NCBI GenBank assembly: GCA_905147135.1 | Contig: LR990068.1 | Span: 2,996,001-3,060,000, forward strand | Direction of reading: 5' to 3' | DNA length: 64,000 bases | Origin: Blastobasis lacticolella | Taxonomy: Eukaryota > Arthropoda > Insecta > Lepidoptera > Blastobasidae | Part shown: positions 1 through 10,205 of the stretch, in pieces | Layout: each line of letters starts with the position of its first letter | How positions within the stretch are numbered: the first letter of the stretch is position 1 | The notes under the pieces: generated by a model | Told to the model about the DNA's origin: nothing | Database searches by the model: none | What the model saw: the letters and a program-made list of their open reading frames with translations, nothing else | Program-made: the position numbers and the translations under genes

Positions 1-650
1 GTAAGTTGAAACGAGTGAAAGAGATCTACACCCTTACACTGAATAAAATATTTTCGAGGTAACAGACTTGACAAAAAAATTTGACAAAAAGAAATCACAT
101 AAAAACTATGAAAAATGTCGTGACTTTTAGACACTGAAGGAAAATCTACTACTAGTACAGAATGCAGCTTAGCGACCAACCGAAAACCAGTTTAAAAGGA
201 GCTAACTTTGTTAAAGCGTCTATAAAGATGCTAGCTCATTGTATGCTAGCTCACTGGTTATGGCAGGTCGATAAATGACCTATTAAAAATATTGCAATAA
301 GTGACTTCAGTATGTGACGTAGTTTCTGAAGTCACAGTAGGCATAAATGGGTACAGAGAATGTCAAACGAGAGCCAATGAGAATCACAAAGTAGAATTTT
401 ATGGGTTTATTGATCAAATCTGAACTTATCCTAACCATTTCAAAATAGACTTTAAAAGTTATTTCGTTGGGTTTCATTGCTGTGATTTTCACAGCGATTT
501 TCACACATTTGAAGGAAATGTCAAGCGCATTGAAATATGTGCTTTATTACGTGTTGCGTAAGGTTTAAGGGTGTCGAGTAACGTCATCAGGCATGCCAAA
601 ATCACAGTCTTAAGATATATCGTGAACATTTCTTCACGGTCATTCATGTG
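1..650. other. AT-rich intergenic, nothing recognised
   Basis: No coding pattern, tRNA-like box or repeat family of this window was recognised here. The short open frames are not supported by any familiar protein motif. Confidence 0.5.
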
Positions 651-654
651 GCAT

Positions 655-832
655 CATTAGCTAATGGAAATGTCGAGCTCAAGAGAGTCGTCTGCGAGTG
701 TGTTCCCCGATCATTATAATCTGAACGCCATCAAGACTATAGTGAATAGACTGTTCCTAGATCTTCGGCCACATCGTCACTTACCACGAGATGGCGGTCA
801 AATGCCTAATAAATAAAATAAATATTAGCAAA
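655..832 (+). mobile_element. LINE-J4 3' end fragment (non-LTR)
   Basis: One frame reads ASVFPDHYNLNAIKTIVNRL, the C-terminal pattern of a Jockey/CR1-like ORF2, followed by a block reading cggccacatcgtcacttacc and an A-rich tail (aataaataaaataaat). The same end recurs at 15.78 kb and, inverted, at 38.07, 57.19 and 63.02 kb. It is a 5'-truncated dead copy. The clade is uncertain. Confidence 0.6.
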
Positions 833-1440
833 CAACAAAAAGTCTCGAGAATATACAAAGAAATACAGTCTCTGGATGCCAAACTGATTAACTAGACTTA
901 GGGTATAGCAGAAGAGTTTCTATTAGCTTCCAAACATTTTTACACCCACGCACGTCCAAATACAAGTTATTACTGCCTTCAAACCCATAAACAAATTTAA
1001 AAGTAAAAGTTACGAACTTTCGTGATTTGAACATTGTTTCACAATTTATATCGACTTGAACGTAGTCAAAACCATAATTTTTCTTACACAGCTTCACACA
1101 TTATGATCAAGTATTTACATAGATAACCAAAATTTATATTCAGAATTACGTACAACCAATTCAAGCGAACTTTGAAAGCTCTCACGAACAAGTTCGCTTT
1201 TCGGATAAGTGGGTACTTCGTATGCCCTTTCGTTCTTTGGTTTTAAAAGCTTTTTGCACAGTTTAAATGTAGGTTTGTAATTTAAAAGCATTGGTTTTTG
1301 ATCGTGTGCTGTCCGGCAGAGTAGAATTTAGAGTTCCGAGTAGTCTCGAAGCACTAATTTTAGTATCAGTAAATCTTCAAGTGGACTGTAAAATTTATAT
1401 GTAATAAAAAGTACACAATATGTAGTTTGGAAGAAAAGTG
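833..1440. other. AT-rich intergenic
   Basis: The only recognisable trace is a short fragment around 1303-1330 that matches the first bases of Rep-D (tgtccggcagagtagaat). Nothing else is supported. Confidence 0.45.
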
Positions 1441-1668
1441 TGTAATGTGTGTTTTATTGTTATCTTAGCCTAAGCTTTGTGTGGTTGGACTAGGATGACC
1501 CTTGGCCATGGCAAAATAACAGCGGCTGTTGGTCTCACTGGGAACCATAGCTGAGCCATGGACCATTTTGGTTTGTATAGCTAGTAGTTTTTCTATGGTC
1601 GACAATAGACGAATTTATGTATTGTTTTCTTTTTATGCAAAACAAATAAACATTTCATTTCATTTCAT
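1441..1668 (+). mobile_element. Probable LINE 3' UTR with (CATTT) tail
   Basis: The segment ends in aaataaacatttcatttcat, a short tandem pentamer after a polyadenylation-like aataaa. This is the form of non-LTR 3' tails. No coding homology is visible, so the call rests on the tail alone. Confidence 0.35.
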
Positions 1669-1669
1669 A

Positions 1670-2030
1670 ACCACAAATCTAGAAGAAAACATACAGGTTA
1701 AAAGATATACAGGAAAAAGTAATGACCGTAATCAATCCAACGCAAATCACCCTCTAGTGTATAATAAAATACCGGATACCATAAAGTCGGATAAGAGCCA
1801 GACAACATTCAATGTAAAACTTAAGAGGTGGTAGATCGGGCAATATTTTTATAGTTTTGAAGAATTTATAAATTGGCTTGAAAGAAATAAGTAAAAGAAA
1901 TAATCGTAAGTTCATTAAGTATTATGATATGTATTGTACGACACATAATGTAGTTATTTCTGTGATTCCCTTACCGTGTTTGCCGTATAACGTACTCGTA
2001 TATTATGAATAAATTGATTATTGATTATCA
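1670..2030 (+). mobile_element. LINE ORF2 C-terminal remnant and 3' UTR
   Basis: The reading frame contains VYNKIPDTIKSDKSQTTFNV followed by KLKRW, then a stop, then FYSFEEFINW. This matches the usual C-terminus of Jockey/CR1-like reverse transcriptases (YN-x-P-x2-IK ... F-x3-LK ... FYS-x-EF). The 3' UTR ends in aataaattgattattgatta, a hexamer-like tail. The copy is 5' truncated and has an internal stop. Confidence 0.5.
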
Positions 2031-2034
2031 AAAA

Positions 2035-2815
2035 GATTGGAAAGCTACCTTTACTGCTTGACTGGCAATTCTTTTTCTAATCTGTAAAAAATATACTTCA
2101 ACCATCTTTTCTTGATGTTTGTACTTCTGCCTTAACACGAGTCTACCGTAAAAAGAATCTGCCATAACCAGAATCTGTCCTTTAAGACGCTAAGAGGGGT
2201 AAAATTGCTGCCACTTTAGTAAAAAAAAAACAGTTCACACTAACCACAGTAGTTATCAATATTAGTTCAAATAAATGGCTAGAAATAGCAATAAACAATT
2301 TTTTTATACAAAAATCTTCACTAATTAGTATATAGAAGTTTTTGCATTTAAGTTATGATAAAAACTGCCACTTTAAACAATTATTAGCTAATGTAAAATA
2401 ATTATTGTGTTTAAGCGCTTTACTTCCATAAACCTGAAAATAGAAGCAATAACTAAATAAGAAAATTGAAAATGCAATAAGAAAATAGTCGACTTTGTAT
2501 TTCTAGCTAATCAGTTTCTTCCCCTCTTTATTCCATTTATTTCTACTGCACCCGAGAAAACTGAACAAGCGCAAGGCAAGGCAGCCATTGCTTGTGACAG
2601 TTGTACAATAGATTCTATTGGCTATACAGCCTCGGTCTGTCGACAGAGAAATGAGAACAGTTGTCCCGTCCAGGGCAATTATGTTGGTTTCCTTAGATAT
2701 TTACAACTAAATATTTCTATTGGCAGGTTTGAGTACGATGCGCGTTGAAAGCTGTTACTGTAGTTTATTGCTTAGAATGTATTTTCAGTTCTTTATAATC
2801 TCTACTGATCTATAC
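2035..2815. other. AT-rich intergenic
   Basis: No gene or recurrent repeat recognised. The stretch 2540-2760 is less AT-rich but has no supported reading frame. Confidence 0.45.
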
Positions 2816-2817
2816 AT

Positions 2818-3000
2818 AGTATAAAACAAAGTCGCTTCCCGCCGTCTGTCCCTATGTATCTATGTACGCTTAGATCTTTAAAACTACACAACGGATTTTA
2901 ATGTAGTTTTCAACAAGTGAGTGGTTCTTGAGTAAGGTTTATAAGCAAGGAAAAAAGAGTAGATTTTGGTAATGTAGGTGTACGAGAACGAAGTAGCGCC
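2818..3000 (-). repeat. E1 interspersed repeat
   Basis: On the minus strand the copy runs from tagtggacccggcgc through ccgcattaaaatccgttgcg-like sequence to agcgactttgtttta. The same unit occurs at 22.54, 27.33, 37.52, 37.72 and 50.28 kb. It is non-coding with a sharply defined end (aaagtcgcttcccgccg), and its class is unknown. Confidence 0.6.
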
Positions 3001-3159
3001 GGGTCCACTACATATTTAATCGAGAAAATATTTGTTTGGTTTTTGTTTGTAATGGATCAACTCAAAAAGTTTACTTCACGTACCTATCTAATTTACCTAC
3101 GTTGAAATATTAACGAGTACAAAACAGACACGCCATATTTTTCTTCCTTCAATTTTATA

Positions 3160-3345
3160 TCAACACTCCGCTTCTCAGATCGCTACAGAACTACGACAGT
3201 TCAACCGATTTTAAAAATTCTTTCACCTGTAGAAAGCTACATTATCAGCAAGTAACATAGGCTAAAGTTTTTTCCTAAATTCAATATGGTTCCTACAACA
3301 AGGGCTCCGGTACCGAATTTTACGCGTATGAAGTCGCGGGCAAGA
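3160..3345 (+). repeat. E3 interspersed repeat fragment
   Basis: Shares an ordered set of blocks with 30.65-30.84 kb: an accgattttnnaaattcttt-type block, a tag such as aacataggct, then a ggctccggtaccgaattt-type block. Non-coding and degenerate. Confidence 0.4.
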
Positions 3346-3347
3346 AA

Positions 3348-3485
3348 GATGAATGAATGAATGAATAAATAACGCTTATTGCACATTTAAAAGAATACAG
3401 TAGGTACGTAAAATTAACAGCAGGAGAAGCAACAAGAGGCCATATCGCTTAAAGTGATTTCTCCCAGGAAACCTTAAAAGTTAAT
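3348..3485 (-). mobile_element. LINE-K1 3' UTR, (TTCA)n tail
   Basis: On the minus strand, ggtttcctgggagaaatcac is followed by a cgatatggcc block, acgcttattgcac inverted (gtgcaataagcg), and a tail read here as gaatgaatgaat. The same 3' UTR is at 18.63 kb (tail gatagata) and 49.54 kb (tail ttcattcattca). Confidence 0.5.
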
Positions 3486-3504
3486 TGTTATCGTACGACT
3501 CGGG

Positions 3505-3600
3505 CGCGTCGGTGACGTAATGGCTGGCGGGTCCCACTCCGAAAGGTACCGAGTTCCATCCCCAACGACTTTTCTGAGTAATGTACTAATGAATTATAAA
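3505..3600 (+). mobile_element. Degenerate SINE-A head
   Basis: The block gcgtcggtgacgtaatggct resembles the tRNA-like A-box region of SINE-A, followed by gtaccgagttccatcc (B-box-like) and ttttctgagtaatgtac, which matches the SINE-A body. Strongly diverged and truncated. Confidence 0.4.
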
Positions 3601-3624
3601 ATTACAGTTAAATATTAAATAAAT

Positions 3625-3862
3625 AAATATTCGTGGACAAATTCACACAGCGCCATCTAGCCCCAAACTAAGTAAAGCTTGTACTATGGGTGCTAGATAA
3701 CTGATATACTACTTAAATACATAATTATTATACATAGAACACCCAGATCCGTAACAGAAATTAAAAATTCATCATTTCAATTTCTGCCCTGCCGGGAATC
3801 GAACTCGGGACCTCTTGCGTGGCAGACCGGCATGTTGACCATTGAACCACTCAGGTCGTCTT
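3625..3862 (-). mobile_element. SINE-B, tRNA-Gly-derived
   Basis: The tRNA-like head is at the right end (minus strand reads gacgacctgagtggttcaat, then ctgccacgc, then gagttcgattcccggc). The body includes acgggtctgggtgttctatg-like sequence, a cagttatct block and tagatggcgctgtgtgaa, ending in an (ATTT)n tail. Full-length for the family. Confidence 0.75.
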
Positions 3863-4077
3863 AGTTACCTAAATGAACCCACTAACAACTTATAAAACTC
3901 GTATAAAAATTGTGCCTAACCATATAATACGTATTGTTACCGGCCCAGCCGGGAATCTAACCCGGCACCTCTGCGTGGAGACCGACGCATTAACAATTTC
4001 CGATACAAGATTTCCATACAAATTTAAAATCCTGTGCAACTTTAAAACGAGACAGTTCTTTATAGAACTTTAAAAAA

Positions 4078-4330
4078 ATTTATTGAGACCACTGGTGACC
4101 AGAGAGCTGGCTCGTTCCTCGGGCAACGGATTAGCATCGCTATTCAACGAGGCAACGCAGCCAGCTTTCTGGGCACCATTCCGGGGGACAGCGGTGTGGA
4201 TGACTTTTTTTAATTTTTAATATATATTTTATATGTATTAGCGAATAGGTATATGTAGTGGTAGGTATATGTATATAGATATATTTGTATTGTAACTGTA
4301 AATATTTTATGTATAATAAAACCTTTTAAG
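4078..4330 (+). mobile_element. Endonuclease-RT LINE C-terminus fragment
   Basis: The frame reads GSFLGQRISIAIQRGNAASF, then LGTIP and a stop, the same C-terminus that lies past the broken 327-aa ORF at 48.6 kb (GSFLGQRIGIAIQRGNAASL). It is followed by an AT-rich 3' UTR ending near aataaaacc. A 5'-truncated copy of the same family; a third copy is inverted at 51.88 kb. Confidence 0.6.
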
Positions 4331-4611
4331 TACATTAAAATGGTAAGGCAATTAAAATGATATATTTTACCAAGAACCAGACAAGCCACAAGCCTAGATA
4401 TTGGTTTCTGGATCACGTCTACAAAAATTCATTGGCTGGGAATTTTATTCACAGTACGTTTTATTCCCAGTAGTACCCAATGGTATGTTCCCAGAGGATA
4501 AAAAGGGCTTTGATAGCGTAATATTGAATATATGATCAAACTACGTTTGAATCCAGCGCAGCTCGGGAGACACTCGCCCTAACGGCTTTATCAATACCTA
4601 TATACTTTACA

Positions 4612-4725
4612 TACATACATTATACATACATAAAGCTCACACCTGTGTCCCACAGGGGGTAGGCAAAGACTATGGACCGCCACTTTGCTCTGTCCTGACA
4701 CAACTCCCTAGCCTCGAATATTTTT
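4612..4725 (-). mobile_element. RTE-A 3' end (short copy)
   Basis: Minus-strand 3' end ending in tatgtatg and carrying the inverted sequence gtgtcccacagggggtaggc. It is a partial duplicate of the longer copy at 4.97 kb and is separated from it by an LINE-J2 fragment. Confidence 0.6.
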
Positions 4726-4962
4726 TTTATGTCATACGATAGGCAAACAGGATAGGAGGCCAATTCATGGAAAGTGATCACCACTGCCTATAGACATTAG
4801 CAACACCAAGAGTATCGCCAATGCGTTGCCCACCTCTATAACACGTTGCTCTGGCGGCAAAAAGGCAAATGCCCCTCCACTGCCAAAGCCACGGTTCCCC
4901 AACTCCCCACCCCATGGAGCACTGGAGACCTTACTCACCGGCAGAAACACAATACTATTGTA
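4726..4962 (-). mobile_element. LINE-J2 3' end fragment
   Basis: The minus strand carries a block reading ggcagtggaggggcatttgc and a tail ending catgacataaaaaaa-like sequence (seen here as ttttttttatgtcatacg). The frame is GGAFAFLPPEQRVIEVGNAL-like. The same family is at 30.98, 61.89 and 62.40 kb. 5' truncated. Confidence 0.6.
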
Positions 4963-4967
4963 CTACA

Positions 4968-5240
4968 TATACATACATACAGCTCACGCCTGTGTCCCAC
5001 AGGTGGGGTACGCAAAAACCATGGACCGCCACTTTACTCTGTCCTGACATAACTCCCTAGCCTCGCATATATCCACAACTCTTTTCATACATCTCCTTTT
5101 ATTCTTACCACTTCGGACCCCAGCTTTTTTGAGAACTGAAGAGAGGAATGTTTTTCTGGGTCGTCCTCTTAAGGACCAGTTTTCCAGATTTGTGCTATAC
5201 GAGTATATCTCTTTCGTCAATCTTGTTTCATCCGATCGCT
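4968..5240 (-). mobile_element. RTE-A ORF2 C-terminus and 3' end
   Basis: The minus-strand frame (5220-4984) reads GRPRKTF, then VLKKAGVRSGKNKRRCMKRV, then ICEARELCQDR and KWRSM, ending PTCGTQA-stop. This is the usual C-terminus of RTE-type endonuclease/reverse transcriptases. The 3' tail is a (TATG)n microsatellite. Copies at 15.97 and 42.76 kb share the end. Confidence 0.7.
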
Positions 5241-5314
5241 ATATACTTTAAAAGGTATAAATATTATGCTGTACTAGCACCGCGATGTTTTCGGGTTTTA
5301 TTCACCGTTTCTTG

Positions 5315-5590
5315 TGTGAGGATCTGACAGCTAATTGTAAGCGGTAACTGTCGCCCATAACAACTACGATTTACGCATTTAGATTGCAAGCAACAAAAAT
5401 GCAAAATCGCAGGTGCGTTGGCACCGTTAGGACTAAGATGAAATATCTCACGCCTGTAATTGCGCTGGCTACCTTATCCTTCAAACCGGAACACAACAAT
5501 GCAAGCATTGTTGCTTGGCGGCAGAAATAAACTGATGGTACTTACCCAGGCGGACTACTCTATTAGGTTTAGCACACCTTCTACAATCCA
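5315..5590 (-). mobile_element. BMC1/L1-like LINE 3' end
   Basis: The minus strand runs from a ccgccaagcaacaatgcttg block through gttgtgttccggtttgaagg and a cagtaccgctt-type block to gggcgacagttaccgctt. This order resembles the 3' end of the Bombyx BMC1/Bm1 group as known from the literature; the assignment is by recollection of that pattern. Related copies at 7.95 and 36.09 kb. Confidence 0.45.
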
Positions 5591-5782
5591 TTCAGCCTTT
5601 TTCAAAAAGAGCTTATCAAAAATTCATATAAAGGCTAACTTAAACCATATCATAAATTTGTATCTATATTGGACTATTGTTGTAGTTATATGGCCAATCA
5701 TATGTGTGACTTTCATCATTCATTGCTTCAGAACAAATTAAACCGCGTTAAAACACCAGTTATTATTTAATATTTGAGAAAG

Positions 5783-5915
5783 TGTTATGTATGTATGTAA
5801 ACTCTTTATTGCGTATAACTACATAAAGAACAATAACAAAAGAAAATAAATATACATTGCAAAGGCGGGCTTATCCCACAGTGGGATTTCTTCCAGCTAA
5901 CCTTACCTTGGATAG
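5783..5915 (-). mobile_element. LINE-K2 3' UTR, (TATG) tail
   Basis: Read on plus: tatgtatgtaaactctttat, then gcaaaggcgggcttatccca. The same unit is at 59.88 kb and, inverted, at 51.35 kb. It resembles K1 but has a different tail. Confidence 0.5.
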
Positions 5916-5919
5916 TCCG

Positions 5920-6680
5920 AATTAACGAGCGGTGGTAGCAATAGCGACCCGAATATCGAATATGTTATCATGCTAACCTAAAGTTACACAGCTTCATCTT
6001 CCGGTCAACCAGAAATTGATTAATAAAATTGATAAAGTTGAGTTCCAAGGAACACATACATTCAAAACTCGTTAAATTAAAGATCTAAAAGGAATTGCAT
6101 CGAAATAAAGATAAACCAACACCATAAAGCCAAAAGATTACGATAACGTCGTCATTCGTTAAAGCGCGCCATCTGTTATCATTCAAGAGGAGCGAGCCTT
6201 GAAACCAGCTCATTCCATTTCATACAGATTCAACCGTCCCACGCACGTAGCAACAGCAAGGCTACCAGCGTATAACACTTTCCTGGCATTACCGCCTTTG
6301 TTCTCATTCCCCTGGCTCCTGGTGGGGGGGGTGAGACCACACAATAGCATTGTCGCAGCGTCAACGCAGCTGACAGCGCCGGCTGGGAGACAGGGAAATG
6401 ACATACATAACTACACAAGGGGCCGGTTGCGCCGAAGAAAACTTAGATAAGTGTTCTGGTTTGTTTTAGACTAGCGTTTGTAATGTGTTTGTTTGTTTCT
6501 ACATTGGACTTAAATCTGGATGTCCATCGTCTAACTAACTTAAAGCTACATATTCTAAAATTAGTCGCCCCGCTAAATTTAAGTTTATGTACTTATATAC
6601 ATATACATATATATTATGTAATTATGTACTTATTACATTGACGTAAAATAAGCAGTTCTAGAATTACATTTGGTATCTAT
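5920..6680. other. Unassigned; locally GC-rich 6200-6450
   Basis: The block 6200-6450 is richer in GC than its surroundings and open on both strands for 60-83 codons. No protein motif was recognised, and the two strands compete equally, so no CDS is called. Confidence 0.35.
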
Positions 6681-6683
6681 TTT

Positions 6684-6955
6684 GACGACCTGAGTGGCTC
6701 AATGGTCAACATGCCGGTCTGCCACGCAAGTGGTCCCGGGTTCGATTCCCGGCCGGCCAGAAATTTAAATTATGAATTTTAATTTCTGTTACGGGTCTGG
6801 GTGTTCTATATATAATAAGTACGTATTTAAAAAAAAAAAGTATATAAGTAGTTTATCAGTTATCTAGCACCCATAACACAAGCTTTGCTTACTTTGGGGC
6901 TAGATGGCGCTGTGTGAATTTGTCCACGATTATTTATTTATTTAGAGTGCAACAG
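6684..6955 (+). mobile_element. SINE-B, complete copy
   Basis: Head gacgacctgagtggctcaat carries the A-box region, and cccgggttcgattcccggcc carries the B box. The sequence ctgccacgc between them matches the anticodon loop of tRNA-Gly(GCC). The body ends tagatggcgctgtgtgaatt followed by tatttatttatt. This is the best-preserved SINE-B of the window. Confidence 0.8.
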
Positions 6956-6999
6956 ACTCATCTAAACCGGTGGCGAAAAGTGGAAGTAAGTGTCGTCGG

Positions 7000-7735
7000 C
7001 ATCACTATTGTTATACAACGAAGTAATTTTTATTTAATAATACACACATAAAATTATAAAAGAAGACATTGATTACATAGACATAATGTTTATTTAGCAA
7101 CTTCTACAAAATATTTCTTAATAACTTAAATTAGGTTAAATATTGTAGTGTCATGCCAAACTAGAGATCAGCTCAGCTGTTGGCAGTGAGACTACAGCGC
7201 TGATTTTTAGCTAAGCCCTATAGTTAGATTGCTTTTGTCCTTTTCGCCGTCAAATTGGGTTTCCTACGTAATCCCGAAAGCCGTTTGATCGATTTTCAAT
7301 TCAACGAATACTATTGAACAATAACAAATCACTCAATTTAACAATACCTCATTTCTGTAAAGCTTTAATTAACCGATGTAACGAATAATCGAAAAGCCTA
7401 TTACCGAAATTAATTAAAATTAATACATAAATCCGACACATTATTTAGTCGATGCATTATTATTGTTTTGTGACTAGTGCCGATACAATAAATGCTTGGA
7501 TGCTCTGAAATTCGTTATTAAGCTAAGTTTATCGCACTTATCGCTTGAAAGGAAAAAGCCGTTGACTGAGCTAAATACACTCAGTAAAATATTTTTACCA
7601 GAACTAGGATTAACATTTGGTGATAACCGTCCTTATGCTTACTTTACTGTAAAGGCCACATCTGCAATCAATTGGATAATTAGACTGTCGAAAATATAAA
7701 AAGCTCCCTCTCACTTAAGTTTTATATTACAAAAA
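7000..7735. other. AT-rich intergenic
   Basis: No repeat shared with the rest of the window and no convincing coding signal. A 67-codon frame at 7496-7699 has no recognisable motif. Confidence 0.4.
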
Positions 7736-7737
7736 CG

Positions 7738-7952
7738 TTTCTCGCTCGTACGATTCGGATGTGGAATGAGCTCCCAGCCACAGTGTTTCCTTTGGACTAT
7801 GACATGGGATCGTTCAAGAGGTATATTAGAGGTCTCTTCAGAGGCGGGCAACGCATCAGTGACTCCCCTGGTGTTGCTGATGTCCATAGGCGGCTGTGAC
7901 CACTTTCCATCAGGTGGCCCGCTTGCCTGTTTGTCTGCCGTATAACATAAAA
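7738..7952 (+). mobile_element. LINE-J1 3' end fragment
   Basis: Frame reads RMWNELPATVFPLDYDMGSF, then KRYIRGLFRGGQRI and a VADVHRRL stop. The DNA after the stop (ccatcaggtggcccgcttgc) and the A tail match the J1 copies at 31.87, 32.05 and 60.77 kb. The fragment ends in a run of A at about 7950 and abuts the BMC1-like fragment. Confidence 0.7.
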
Positions 7953-8150
7953 AAAAATGCAGAGCAGCAGCTGCCTTGTCACTGTGACGATTAAGATAAA
8001 GTGCCTCATACTTGTAAAGTGCTGGCTACTTATTCCATAAAACCGGAACACAACAATGAAAACATTGTTGCTTGGCGGCGGAAATAGATACGGCGGTGGT
8101 ACTCACACAGGCAGACTCCTCAGGCTTGATAGAGTACTACCACCTAATTA
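7953..8150 (-). mobile_element. BMC1/L1-like LINE 3' end
   Basis: The same order of blocks as at 5.32 kb, inverted: ggaacacaacaatg, ttgttgcttggcggcggaaa, then a ggtggtactcac block. Truncated and tail-to-tail with the LINE-J1 fragment on its left. Confidence 0.45.
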
Positions 8151-8157
8151 ATAGAAG

Positions 8158-8226
8158 GATGATCATCTTGGCGTTAATGTCCCGATTATGCTCTCGAGCG
8201 CGAGGGCAAGAGGCCGCCTTGAGCAT
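8158..8226 (-). mobile_element. SINE-A 3' end, cut by a minisatellite
   Basis: Read on plus: atcttggcgttaatgtcccg, then cgcgagggc and ccttgagcatgatcca, the normal 3' part of SINE-A. The copy stops where the 11-bp array begins. A second SINE-A segment lies at 8.65 kb, so one element may have been split. Confidence 0.55.
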
Positions 8227-8498
8227 GATCCAAGTCAAAGTCAAGTCAAAGTCAAAGTCAAAGTCAAGTTAAAGTCAAGTCAAAGTCAAGTCAAAGTCAA
8301 GTCAAAGTCAAGTCAAAGTCAAGTCAAAGTCAAGTCAAAGTCAAGTCAAAGTCAAGTCAAAGTCAAGTCAAAGTCAAGTCAAAGTCAAGTCAAAGTCAAG
8401 TCAAAGTCAAGTCAAAGTCAAATCAAAGTCAAGTCAAAGTCAAGTCAAAGTCAAGTCAAAGTCAAGTCAAAGTCAAGTCAAAGTCGAGTCAAAGTAAA
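8222..8498. repeat. 11-bp minisatellite (CAAAGTCAAGT)n
   Basis: About 25 near-perfect units of caaagtcaagt with a few substitutions (caaagtcaaat, caaagtcgagt) and a 6-bp register irregularity at the left end. The SK/VK-rich 104-codon frame over it is a by-product of the repeat. Confidence 0.9.
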
Positions 8499-8649
8499 AT
8501 AATTTTTATACAATTTAGGTTTACAAAGCTCTTATGGACGTCTTAAAAACAAAATCATGTTATACAAAATACATTTAGGAAAATGGGGCTGCGGGCCGTG
8601 GCAACATTGAGCCGGTGTGCGTTCCAGACATTATTGGCCCTAGGATCGG

Positions 8650-8995
8650 ACTGACTGACTGTCACTGTCACTTTCTCTTCACAAGATCTGGCAGATCAGG
8701 TAATTACAATGGAGCAACTGCCATCTGACCTCCGTGACCTTTTAGCAGGTTAACCTGACCATATTGGATAAGTAAATAAATAAATAAAAATCTTTTATTA
8801 CATCTATCTCACGTACATGGGTCATAGTTACTCATTCAGTCGCCTGAATGTGCAGGTTTCATCACGATTTTATCCCTCACCGTATGAGCATCGGTCAGTG
8901 TTCAACTAATGTACGTAACTCAAAAAAGAGTCATTGGGGCTCGAATCTGGAACCTCAGGGTCGGACCCCTTAACCATTAGGCCACCAACGCCCCT
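8650..8995 (-). mobile_element. SINE-A with a 55-bp insertion
   Basis: Read on plus: ggcagatcaggtaattacaa, catctgacctccgtgacc, then an extra aagtaaataaataaa-rich stretch at 8768-8822, then cattcagtcgcctgaatgtg, and a tRNA-like head at the right end (ggccaccaacgcccc). The insertion resembles a short LINE tail. Confidence 0.65.
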
Positions 8996-8999
8996 AATT

Positions 9000-9475
9000 A
9001 TTAGACGATATTAGGCAATATATATAGTGTTCGTATCTAAAAGTTTGTACTTTGTTCATCAAATCAGCACCAACTAAGCGCATGAGTCGATGTAAAATTT
9101 ACCGTACCCCAGCATCACTTTAATATCATCATGTGCTCATCAATTTCATATTAAATTCTGCTAACCGAAAAACAACTCTATGTACAACGATTTAAGTCTC
9201 AAGACGGGTTGGTTGCAACACTTTAATATTATGAAATATGGAAATTGCAACGACAGATGTCGAGTGTGATGGAAGCGACATAAAACGTGGCTTAACGAGT
9301 CTTGATACTTGGGGTTTTAGGATTTTTGTTGGCTTGGAAAGCTGTAACAAGAAAGGCGACCTAGATTACGTAGATACATTGTATTTTTTTATTTTCTTAC
9401 TCTAAAGTACAAAGTATCAAAAATAAAAATAGCGATGAAAATAAGAAAATCAAGTGAAAAAGACTAGAAATAAAA
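9000..9475. other. AT-rich intergenic
   Basis: Nothing recognised apart from short A/T runs. Confidence 0.4.
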
Positions 9476-9477
9476 GA

Positions 9478-9812
9478 ATCGTCCCAGGTTGTGCTCGCAC
9501 ACGAGGGCATGGGGTCCGCCTTGAATACATATAATCCAGGATTTGACAGATCAGATAATTACAGTGGAGCGACAGCCGTCTGACCTCTGTGATCATGCTA
9601 CCAGGAGATCCTGACTAGTTTGGATCATTTGGGTCACATTTAGTCGCCTAAATGTGCAGGTTTCATCACGATGTTTTCCCTCACCGTAAGAGCATCGGTT
9701 AGCATTAAACTAATTTAAATAACTCACAAAAGAGTCATTGGTATATGGTCGCAATGGAATTTGAACCCGATACCTTTGGCTTACGAGTCGGATACCCCAC
9801 CGATCCTCTTAT
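9478..9812 (-). mobile_element. SINE-A, nearly complete
   Basis: Body blocks in order: gtgctcgcacacgagggc, ccaggatttgacagatcaga, tgtgcaggtttcatcacgat and aagagtcattggtatatgg, then a degenerate tRNA-like head (gaatttgaacccgatacc, tacgagtcggatacc). The head sits at the right, so the element is on the minus strand. Confidence 0.7.
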
Positions 9813-9867
9813 GTAAACACACTTTACATGGCCTACATTCGTAGGTAGGTAGATAGGCCTAAAAAGC

Positions 9868-10092
9868 GTCGTCATTATCATTATCATATGAGCCGAAAGA
9901 CAGCTGGGCATAGGCCTCCCCAGAGATCTCTACAAATGCCAGTCCTGTGCCTTCCGCATCCAGCTGGTACCTGCGATCTTTATCAGGTCGTCGTTCCACC
10001 TTGTAGGAGGCCCCACGCTGCGTCTGCCGGTACGTGGTCGCCACTCTAGCACTTACTGCCCCATCGACCATCTGTTCTTCGAGCTATGTGCC
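9868..10092 (-). mobile_element. RTE-B fragment, downstream part (host of the LOA insertion)
   Basis: The minus-strand frame reads WRPRTGRRSVGPPTRWNDDL, then IKIAGTSWMRKAQDWHL, a stop and RSLGRP, the C-terminus of an RTE-type endonuclease/reverse transcriptase. The tail is a ATGATA-like repeat at 9878-9896. It ends at 10092, where the LOA LINE begins, and the same reading frame resumes at 14.64 kb. Two stop codons disrupt it. Confidence 0.75.
10084..10092. repeat. Target-site duplication (left) CTATGTGCC
   Basis: Identical 9-mer at 14638-14646. Together they bound the 4.5 kb LINE. Joining the flanks restores one RTE-B reading frame on the minus strand, which confirms the boundaries. Confidence 0.8.
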
Positions 10093-10205
10093 TCTTCGTC
10101 CCTATATTCTTCCGGTAATCCTGGTGCCTCTTAAAAAAGGCACCCCAGGTTCGGGCTCCGTGGCGGGTGGGAAACCGGAAGGATGAAAACAAACAACATT
10201 AAAAT

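Noticed and set aside
1529..1834. 101-codon gene starting at 1529
   Set aside because: The frame crosses the end of one LINE 3' UTR and enters the remnant of another; only its last 40 codons are meaningful.
6684..6760. Functional tRNA-Gly gene
   Set aside because: No acceptor stem pairing; the sequence continues into a repeated SINE body.
8222..8498. CRISPR array
   Set aside because: No spacers; continuous 11-bp tandem repeat in a eukaryotic repeat-rich setting.
8188..8502. 104-codon SK/VK/QS-rich open frame
   Set aside because: It is the translation of the 11-bp minisatellite; any frame of this array stays open.
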